From contig CAJHNH020000504.1 of the NCBI GenBank assembly GCA_905116865.2, positions 121,001 to 185,000 on the forward strand: a DNA stretch of 64,000 nt. The letters are read 5' to 3'. The notes below the pieces were generated by a model, which saw only the letters and a program-made list of their open reading frames with translations, had not been told where the DNA came from and did no database searches. The DNA comes from Candidula unifasciata (Eukaryota; Mollusca; Gastropoda; Stylommatophora; Geomitridae). The position numbers and the translations under genes are program-made. This document shows, one piece after another, positions 35,076 through 46,210 of the stretch (within the stretch, counting starts at the first letter, position 1; every line of letters starts with the position of its first letter).

Positions 35076-38000
35076 TTATCTTCAACATGTCATCTCCTAA
35101 TGGATCTTAGACTCTTAAAAAAAAACACATACTAAGCCTCTTGTAGACTTGTTCATGATTAGTGGGACTTTGAAGCTAACATTTTTTATGGGATGAGGTA
35201 GTCAGTCTCTTTCCAATCCTCCTTAGTTGCCTGTTATGACATGTGTGCTAAGTTACAGTGGTATCCTTCTGTGCTGCCTTTTGTTTTGTCACAGTGAAAT
35301 GGAAATATATTTTCAATTTTATTATGACTGACTAGGTCAGATTGACAGTTGTAAATAACTGTTGTTTATTGGTGATTCATTTTGAGATTTATAATTATTT
35401 CCATTTGCTGGCACCTTTCCATCTTTCTTTATTAATGATAGTGTTTCATTGTGACATAGGAAGGCATAAGAATCACAGCCGATGGTGATGGCAAATCTGA
35501 CTTTTAAAACCAGCTCATGTTTTTTTAAAACTCTTTCACAATGAGTGCATCAAATTTCAGGACTAAGTTTGCCACCGCATTTATTTGACATGTTTATTCT
35601 CAAATGCACAGCTCTTAACCTGTCTACAGTCCTTTTCTCTATTATCAGTATTCCTATTATGTTCCTAATTTCCCTCTCCTTGGGATGCAATCCATGGCAT
35701 TTTGTTCTCTGTATTTGTATTTATTCATGTCCTGCCTGCCCACATCTTTAAATTATAGTATCTTTAAATTATAGTAGTTTTTATGATTTCATTTTTCATT
35801 TTCTTTAATTAATTATTAATTATTAAATAAATTTGTGATATTTATTGGAATTTGTTTTTTAAATTACTAGCTTCTTTGATTTGTCCTAGTCTCAGTTATC
35901 TCACACTATTCTTAGCTATTAACATTTTAACTTGAAGTCTCACCTACAGTCTGTGATTTGTGATTCATAATTATTTTATTAATTATTCATAATTTCTTTG
36001 AAAAAAATTCCTTCACTCGTACGAGCATGGCTGAATAACTGTGTGGGATTATACAATCATCGGTACTTTTTCCAGTTTATATGCTATATGTGGCTTGGCA
36101 CACTGTATGTAAGCATTGCAGGCTATGATGTGTTTAAGCAGCACTTTTTTGGAAACAAGGTAATGTTTTTGTTTGTTTGCTATTTTTAAATAATTTTTTT
36201 CAAATAGATTTTTATAAGTTAGTGAATGCATTTCACATCCCTTGATTTGCCCCTGTTCAATTTCTGTGGTGGGTGTCGTGAAATGCTAAGCCATTACGCA
36301 TCAGTCTGTAAGACTGGTAACCTAACTTACCTGTAAATCTTCACAAAATTCAAACTTGGACTCGCCCGGAAAGATATAGTCCATTATATCTATATATATA
36401 GGCCTTTATTGGACAACATTATTATGTCTACCTTTTCTGGTTACTTTAACTAAACTCCACTTTTAAATGTATATATCTTTGATATATATTAGAGGAATTA
36501 ATTGAGGTTTCGTGGAAACCGATGCACTCCTTGCCCATGTATACTAGGGACTTCTTTTTTTTACCAACGCCTGAGGTGTCTAAGTGACGCTATTCTCTCT
36601 TGCCGGCTCCAAGCGTCCAGACGTGTCAATCTATGCCTGTATAATTTCAATTTTCAAGGCGATCTGGAATGTTTCAGTTTTTGCATTTGCTTGGGATGAA
36701 TCCTTTGTGAGGAGCTGGCAGAAGTTTCACAGTCCAACCAACACCCACCAACCATCAACCAACCATAAACCCATAAACCATAAACCACCTACCCACCAGC
36801 TAACACCTGTGAAGGTTCCTGACATCTCCAACATGTGGGAGATTGTACCTCAAACAGCTTACCAGTGCTAGAGCTTAGGGTAGCTCAAAGACAGTGTGTA
36901 TTCTACTTGGTGATAGAGACTTGCTAAGTACCAGTGCAGTATTGTGTCCTCTATGGTGAGGTACTCTCTGACTACTTGATCCAGTGGAGCAGAATTACCA
37001 GAGTCAAAGAGAGTCGAATCATCCGGAGCGGAGGGAGGCATCATAGACAGGAAGAGGAAGCTAAGTTTGAGGCTTCATGTGCTTTTTTACATCACAGCTC
37101 CTATGTTTTCCTATGATGACAATGTGTCATCTCCAGGACCTTCTGTCTGTGTAATTTTGGTGATCTAGACATTGTATCCTGGAATCCAGCTATAGAAATC
37201 TGGCATCTGCTTCTCTATATTTTTAATGTATATATATATTACTGATTACATGCATTCATTTTCATGGCTGACTTAGGTTTCTCTATTTCACCTTTTTAAG
37301 TGTTTAGCAGTTGTGTGTGTATGTATCTTCATTATATGTGTTAACATGGTTATGATAATGACCTATCATAACCTGGGGGCTTTCTTTAGTAAGTAGTGGG
37401 GGTGTCCAGCCAAGTGTGCCTAGAAATATTGTATTCATATACTGACATATTTTGTAGTGCCAATACTTGAGTTGCCCTACTCCAGAGATAAGTTGATCGT
37501 ATATTGGCCACGGGGAATCCCTTAGACCAATACGAGCCAAACGACTCAACATAATTATCTCTGAGTGCTGTTGGTTCTGAAGGAGAAATCCTTACATCAG
37601 GCACGCGACAGGAGTGATATGTGACAGAGGGCAGTTTAGAAAAAGACCATTCATAAGGCTTTTAGACAGGGATCTGAGAGCCGGACCTTTAAATAGATTG
37701 AAGCCTCACAACCTGATATTCCCAGAACAACAGTTAATGTATGTATCCACTGCAGCTAATTTCCATTGTAGAGACTAGTTCGTTTTTTTATAATGCAAAA
37801 TGTACAATAATGTAAAGACATGCCTATAAACACCTGGAGTCACTAAAGGGAGAGAGAAGGCTAATTACAGTGATGTATTTAGGCAGGTGATATCTGCAAA
37901 ATTAACCCCAACGGTTTGGGATGCTGAAGAGGAAGAAGATCTCATTATACAATAATAAATGACAGTGTGCTGGGATTTGACTTTAGCACTGTCTTGATTA

Positions 38001-41000
38001 TTTGTATTCTGTATGGAGCTAGCTGAACATTCTGCAAAGATAATACATTAATAGGATGATGATGAATGTAGGATGATGAATCTTGCATCTGGCACCATAT
38101 TGGATAATACCAGCAAGGCTGGTATTAACATCATAACGTGTCCGTAGTCCAATTTTTGATATTCATCATCATCATGTAGCAGGTCCTTTGCAGAACATCG
38201 CTCTAATTACGGTCTGCCTGTACGAAACTCAGTCTCTCGCCAGTTCTCCCACCTCATGTGCTTTAATACTCAAGGAGTCACTTATATCCTGTGCCCATCT
38301 TCGTGTCGGTCGGCTCCTCCCCCTCCTCCCTGGTACCATGCCTTCTGCTATAATTTTTTCCAGTCCATTGTGGCGCTTGATATGACCAAAATATTTCAGC
38401 TTTTGAGACAGGATGCTGTTTATTAGCCAATCTTCCTTGATGTTCAGATCTTTCAAGATGTCAGTATTTCTCCTCTTCTTTGTCCAAGATATTCGGAGAA
38501 TTTTTCTATAGCATTTCAGCTCAAAAGCCACTTTTCTCTTTCTTAAGGACTGAAAGATAGTCTTCGACTCACATCCGTATGTAGCCACGGGGAAGATGCA
38601 TGCTCTCAAAATTCTAGTTTTGATCTCTTTGCTGGTGCTGAAAACAAACAATTTTAAGGCTGTTTAATCTTTGCATTGCTATGGCCATCCTTCTTTTAAT
38701 TTCTGTCAAACAGTCTCCATTGCTGTTTTTTTATAAAACCTAGATATTCAAAGTTTGTGACATTTTCAATTTTGAGCGAATCATAACTGTCACAAGTCTG
38801 GTCATTTTTGACATTTCTCATTATATTTTCTGCATATATATTGAAAAGGTATGGTGAGAGAATACACCCCTGCCTCATCCCCTTTTGCACTCAACACAGA
38901 CTGGTTAACATAACATGCTTATGTCCTCCATTAACAATAGGATAAACTAAATATATTTAGGCATTGTAAAGATTACATCTGAGGTATGGTGATCTGTATT
39001 ATATAAATGCTATATAGAAAGTTGTTATCCATTTATTATTTTTGCTAATATTTATTGTAGATTTACATGAATTTTTTTTTTTTTTTAATAAACATTTTGA
39101 AAATTTATTTAGTGATAATTTCTATTATTGTCTTTCTGATATCTTTTACAGGAGTTGATAGTGCCAGCATTTTTCTTCCCGATCAACATAGCCTACCACG
39201 TTTGGACCAGTGATAGTGAGGTTAGTCTTGTATAAATGTATTTGAATGGAAATTTTGAAGAAGTATGCTTCTCAGAACAAGCTTGCATTTGATACTACTT
39301 ATAAAAATATCATGAAAAAAAAATTAGGGAAATTTTTACTTTTATCTTTTGTTGTTTAACGCAGTGGAGCATAGTCCCTCATTCTACATGCAGTAATACT
39401 TTTTTTACACATGATTCTTTGGATTTTACAACCAAAGTTGTCTGTGGGATGAGGTAGTCAGCCTCACACTAACCCTGTTTGGTTATCTCTCATGATGTGC
39501 ATGATAAGGTTATTTTTTCCCTTGCCTAATGAGCCTCAGTGTCAGCATCTGTGGCTTAGCCATTGCGAAGACACTTAATAGTGCTGAGGTGCCTGATTGG
39601 ATCCCAGCTGCAGGCAGTTTGGCAGCAATCTTTCATGATTTAGTTTTGACAGTGGTGTAAAGAGCTGACGTTCAGAATCATAGGCAAATCGCCGAACATG
39701 AAACACTACCTATTTAAATCACAAACAGCTAGAAATATGCTGGGGTTGGTTCTGCAATGTCTTGTAAAGGATTCACAAGTAACTTTTAACTATGGGCCTC
39801 ATTAACACATTGCAGAAGATATATCTGAATATTTTATGAGGGAAAGTCAAAAAGGCTGCCTGCAAAGTACATTTGTAAGGAAATGCTTCCTGTTTATGCT
39901 AAAAATGTTTATCTCATTAAGCAGTGCATGGCGGGGTAAAATTGTTTTCTCAAAGACGCTTTAAAATTGTTGATGAAGTCTGATCTGGTCATCCTGTTGA
40001 GATTGCAACAGACACATCCATGCAGTGGGTGTAGGAAATGATTAGAGGTGACAGACACGTAACGGTTGACTCTGTAGCAGCTGCAATAAGGTGCTCAAGT
40101 GGTTCGGCATTCAACATAATGCATGATCGATTGAAATTTAAGAAAGTGTACTCAAGTGGGTACCTGGACAATTGACGGAAGAACACAAAATAAACTGATT
40201 AGGCCTGTCCTTGCAGCATCTATGCTGATTGGCAGATGAAGGAGAAGACATGCTGAACGAGATTATAACTGGGGACAAATCATGGGTGCAGTGCTACCAG
40301 CCTGAATCAAATTATGCTTCAATGCAATGGAAACATCATCATCATCATGTGCCCTGCCAACTGGTGTAGGCGCTCATGCATCTCCACAGATCACGATCCC
40401 TGGTTGCCTGGAACAGCTCTCTTGATGATATCCCTCCATACTATCATTTCAACCCATCCAGCGTCATCTCTCTTGGTCTGCCTCTACTTCTTTTTCCACT
40501 GATCTTTCCAGTGTCACGATGTTCTCCAATGTCTCTCTTTTAATTACATGGCCAAAGAACAGTGTTTGTCTCTTTCTTATTGTTGTATATAGAGATCTAC
40601 TTTCATTAGCTTCTTTCAAACAATCATTGTTAGTTTTTCTGGCCGTCCAAGATATTTGCAACATTCGCCTTGGAAACCACATCACTGTTGCTTCCAAATT
40701 CTTCTTAATCTGTTCACTGACATTCGAAGATTGGCTACCATACAGCAGAACAGATTCTATGTAATATTTAACACTCTCTTTCCTGGAAACATCCCTCTTC
40801 AAAGATTCAAGTTATGCCATCAACAGGGAATGTTCTGCTGACTGTGTTCTGTGATTGTCAAGGAGTGCTTTTAAGCAATTTATATAAAAAAAAGGTAACT
40901 ATGTGAAAGCTGATCCATACGGTAAAGTTCTATTGATGCTTCATGGTGCAATTCAAAGAAAACATCCAGGCCCACTGACAAAAGGAGTACTACTTCTTCT

Positions 41001-44000
41001 TTACAATGCCAGACCACATACGGCTCGGTTAACTCAGGAGAAAAGTAACCATCTAGAGTGGGAACTTCTGGAATATCCACCTTACAGCTCCGACTTAGCC
41101 CTTAGTGATTTCCACTTTTTTGGTCCACTGAAAACCCACCTTGGCGGGATGGTAGGTAGGTAAGTTTTACCCCAAAAGGACATCACACAAGCGATAAACA
41201 CCCGGTGACACAAAGTAACACTATGCGGATGAGGATCACCCATGGAGAGGTCCCGGAAACCCTGTTCAGCCGATAGGCCAAATTTAAGACCTGGCTATAT
41301 TTGGGGCTCTGGCAAAAGCCAGGGTGGGGCTTTAAAATAACTAAAAATTTCATCCCACAAGGGGATGAGTGTGAAAAAAACCCTTGGCAGGAGACATTTT
41401 GTTAATGAGGCAGAAGTTGAATTTGAAGTGAAAATGTGGTTTAGAAAACAGAGCACGCCTCATTAAAACATATGCAGCAGGTTGAGGAGGACTGATAAAA
41501 TGATGGGACAAGTGCATCCATGTTGATGGAAATTATGCTGAAAAATAAAGGGATAGTGTTTGTGTAAAAATACACGGTTTTCAAATTGTTATTAACATTA
41601 TGTTTTAATTTTTTTTCAAAACAACCGTTTGTGACCTACTTTTTGACTTCCTCTGTATATTGCTATTTATATATGTTTTCCAGGATAATCTAGGAATGAA
41701 TGTTACTACCCTCAAACTGTTAGATCCAAACAAAGACATCTTCCTGGGTCAGACAACTGAGTCAGAAATTAAAGCAACTTTGGAAGATCAGTTGCTCCAT
41801 AATGCAATCATCCTACAATTCCTCCTGTGTGCGGGCGTGACAGTGGCCTTGAGTCTGCTGGCTGTGTGGCATGCTCGGCTGATCTCTGAGGGGCAGACAA
41901 GCATTGAACAGCATATCAATAACAAAGAGAGAGCTCGTTTGAAAAAGAAAAATAAGGTAAGCAGTTTTTTTTTGGGGTTAAATTAGTTTTTTTAGTTAAA
42001 TCATACAGTCTTCCTTGCACTCTATGCCATTAATTTTGTTCATTGATCTTTTGTATCTCTGAAACATTAACATTAACTACTGGGAGCCACTGTGGTATAC
42101 AGCTAGATGACCGCCAGCCAGCCAGAGTTCTTGATTTTGAATTCACATTGAGTTTGAACCCAGCCTTAAATGGGTACCACATAAAGTCCTAGGAAGTAAA
42201 GGCGGCAGGCATGATGTTGACCATATCACCCATCCAGTGCCAGTTGGTAAGGTTATGGAGATTTTGTTCTGTCAAGGGCAGTGATAAGAAAGATCTTAAC
42301 CTGCACAGTTCATGGCTACTGCACTAGCATTGGTCCTCACATTAGTAGGTTTGCCATTCAATTTTACTAATGATGCCATGACTGAGACTAATTGTTAAAA
42401 ATGTTCAACTATCAGTGCACTTTGTTAATCTAAAATTCCCACACCTGGCTATCATATTTCACCGATACCTAATATATTATTCATTCTATCCACTGGTTTT
42501 TTATGTTTTCCAGCTAAACATTTTGTATACATCTTCTACATTCCATCATCATCATGTAGCAGGTCCTTTGCAGAACGTTGCTCTAATCATGGTCTGCCTG
42601 AAAGAAACTTGATCTCTAGTCAGATCTCTCACCTCATGCACTTTCGTACTCAAGGAGTAACTTTTATCCTGTGCCCATCTTTATGTTAGTTGGCCCCTGC
42701 CCCTCCTTCCTGGTACTATGCCTTCTGCTAATATATTTTCCCATACCTGGCGCTTTATATGACCAAAATATTTCAGCCTCTGAGGCAAGATGCTGTTTAT
42801 TAGCCAATCTTCCTTGATGTTCAGATCTTTTAACAACGTCAGTATTTCTTCTCTTTCCTTGTCCATGGTATTCTGAGTATCTTTCTATAGCATTTCAACT
42901 TGAAAGCCCCTATTTGCTTACCTAAGGACTGGGAGATAGTCCACAACTCACATCCATATGTTGCTACAGGGAAGATGCATGCTCACAAAATTTTAATTTA
43001 CATTCCATGCAACAGTATCGTAAACCATTTTTATGGTAGGATATTCACATAGTTACATGGTGATGATTGCGTAGCACTTGTAGCACATGATGCCTCAGAC
43101 TGAACATGGTGATTCCACTGGAGCTCCCATTAAAGTGTTTCTTCTGCTTTTTCCTGTTCACCAGCTGTAAACTCCAGTGGAGAGTTTTGGTAGTTTTCCA
43201 CTTCTGGACTTCGGTCTTGTTCTAGAACTTGTGTTTTGCCTGCACATCTATTTTACAGATCTGGCTTATTTGTATGCAGACTGTTGGTTTCTTGCCTCTC
43301 AGACACATGCACTCTGACTTTCAAGGAAACACCCCTTATTAGTTGCCTCTTACGACATGCTAATTTGGGGGTCCTCTTCTCCCCCTCCCAACACAATGGG
43401 GCTTCATAATCTACACAGGAATTTATAAGGTCCAGAATGTTGAGAAGTTTGGTTTACAAAGAATCATTTAAAACTCTAGTTGTCCCTTGCTTTCCATCAA
43501 TGTGGATATGGTTTAATTACAAGATGTCAGTTGCAGAGAGAAAAAAAGTTTTAAAGTTCTATATAGAGACAACAACCTCACCAACTATCCTTTGCCATGT
43601 CACAGACAATGAGGTATTAATAAAGGTATTATATAGAGACAACAACCTCACCAACTATACATTACTAGGTCTTAGACAATGAGGTATTATAGAGGTATTA
43701 TATAGAGACAGCAACCTCACATACTATCCATAATCATGTCACAGACAGAGAGGTATTATAGAGGTATTATATAGAGACAGCAACCTCACATACTAATGAT
43801 AATCATGTCACAGACAGTAAGGTATTATAGAGGTATTATTCAGAGACAGTGACCTCACATACTATCCATAATCATGTCACAGACAGTGAGGTATTATAGA
43901 GGTATTATATAGAGACAGCAGCCTCACCAACTATCTATTACCATATCACAGACAGTGAGGTATTATAGAGCTATTGTAAAGAGACAGCAACCTCACCAAC

Positions 44001-46176
44001 TATACATTACCACGTCACAGACAATGAGGTGTATAAGGTATTATATAGAGACATTTTCTTTAACGTTTTCAGCATATTATCCTGTGCAGTTAGAGATTTT
44101 AGCATTTACTGTAGTAATTTCCAAAATTATGGTTAACATAAATGCTATTATTACATTTCAGATTTTCAGAAACCCTTATGATTTTGGTATCATAAAGAAC
44201 TGGAAGTTATTCCTGGGATTAAATAAAAACAGGTCAGTGCTCATCTTATTTTCCTCATTCTTCATTATTACTATTAAAAAAAAGGAAACAAAGGGAAGCC
44301 GAATATCATCGTATTTTTTATCCTCTTATATCATCATTATTCTGTTGTACCATTTAACATTAATTAGGTCTTGCTGTTTATTTGTACATCCCTTTCTGTC
44401 CTGTGCTATCCTCTGAGTATAATAATGGAATCAAGTAAAGCACTTCTGGTCATCAGTTTTTGTCGTGGACTTCCTGGCTTCCTCAGTCTATTTGTTTCCC
44501 ATTTTATTGCCTGTTTTGTGATTCATAATCTGCTTTATCTCAGATGCTATCTTCTTTCTCTTATAACTGTTGACACAGCAACACATAGAGCAGAGAATTG
44601 AATTGAAATAATTCCCTTAAACCTTAAACAAAATTATGTCATCATCATCATCATCCACTTCTGCCATTAAGCGTCATGTGGAGGAATAATTTGCAATATA
44701 GTGCAGATTGACTGGTACTGGCTATTGTCGTAACATAAAGGCATAAAGTGTCTTTAATGTTGTCGATCAATATTTTCCTCACCATCCTCTTGCTCTTGTA
44801 GCTGATCTTCTGATGTGTGGTGCCTATCATTGTATTTGAAGTTCCTTTATTTTAATGGGATGGCCAAACAACTTGATCTGATGTTTTTCAGTGACCTAGT
44901 ACAAAGTGCTGTTCACATAATCTGTCTGATAGTATCTTTATTCACTCGATCTCGCACATATATTTTACAGATCTGGCTTACTTGTATGTAGACTGATGGT
45001 TCCTTGCTACTCAGGCAAATGCGCTATGAATTTGGAGGAAAAGTCCCTAATTTGTCACCTTTTACAACATGGTTGTTAGGGAGGCAGTAGGTCCATTTTT
45101 TTTTTTTTTTGAGGTGCTTAAATCCACATGAGAATATGACTGTATTTTATGATGCTGAGTTAAATCCAGAGCTGTACTGATCAGGAAAACAAATCCTGCC
45201 ACTGCTGAGGATTGAATGCAGGCAGCTGTTAGTAAGCAGGCACAGTAGCCATCAGGTTTCCATCATCAGCTTCACCAAAATAAGTCTACTTATTCTGACA
45301 TATACCATTTAAAAAAAATTTTAATATGCTGCAGAGTTAGTTCTTTGTCAAGATTATGTTGCTCTCCATAGGCTCCACAGTAACTCATTATAATAAAGTT
45401 CACACGTGGATGCATACTTAGTGACTCATGAATGTGCTTAAAAAAATCCAGGCTGGGTTCCTTAGTCAAGAAGAAATTGCAACACTAAGCACTTTGTAAG
45501 TGGCTGGCCTAGTCTTTGTGTTTGTGCCAGGTATTATGGGTGTTCGAGGCAACGAGCATGCAGAGTACCCTGAAGACACTGCAGTTGCTCTGGCTGTCCA
45601 GTACTGGACAGAAACCATGTCATCAATGCCATGCACAATGCTTACCATGAAGACAGATATGGCACAAGGCAAAGGGTCTAGGCTGATGGACATGGGGGTG
45701 CAACCTGGAGCTGCAAGAAATGAACATTTCACTAAGGGGAAAAGTCGTTTGATTAATCAACACAGAACGGGCATAAATAGTTGTTTTACAGTTATAGAGC
45801 TTTTGACTAGGACATCTGAGCACCTATGGATCTGTCCAGAGTTCTGTGATGATAATCCTCACAAATCACTTCATAGTCAAGGATTTTGAAAACAAAAATA
45901 TCAAAAACATTAAAACAAGAAAAACTGCTTGCAGGCATATCTACTAGTGCTGCTGATGTCAGATAAGAGTGATTCATTGTTAATGTGAAGACAGCCACAA
46001 CACTTGTAAGAACTACCAGGACAACTTTGTACATTTCAAAATAAAACTCCATGGCATCATGTTTAATAAACTACTGGGTAACTCAAAGTTTGAGAATCAT
46101 CCACCTGTGTCAGTAAACAGCATTAGAGAAATGGTGAAATGTAATTTATTACTCTGAGAATATATTAATTCTCCAG

Positions 46177-46210
<34 letters not shown>

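Larger units (their letters stand above)
39837..41655 (+). mobile_element. Mariner element, interrupted by two insertions
   Basis: The TIRs tgagggaaagtcaaaaagg (39837) and inverse cagaggaagtcaaaaagta (to 41655) are each flanked by TA. The broken transposase is readable in order: 'MIRGDRHVTVDSVAAAI' (helix-turn-helix), 'GDKSWVQC' (first Asp), 'YNARPHTARL' (compare DNARPHTA; the second Asp is Tyr), 'YPPYSSDLALSDFHFFGPLK' (third Asp present), and 'VNEAEVEFEVKMWF' at the end. It is inactive. The inserts 40338-40783 and 41150-41381 split the gene. The right TIR ends 28 bp before ZDHHC16 exon 6. Confidence 0.88.

Noticed and set aside
34868..35135. Ser/Leu and Arg/Glu repeat ORFs
   Set aside because: Translations of a (CT)n microsatellite in all frames.
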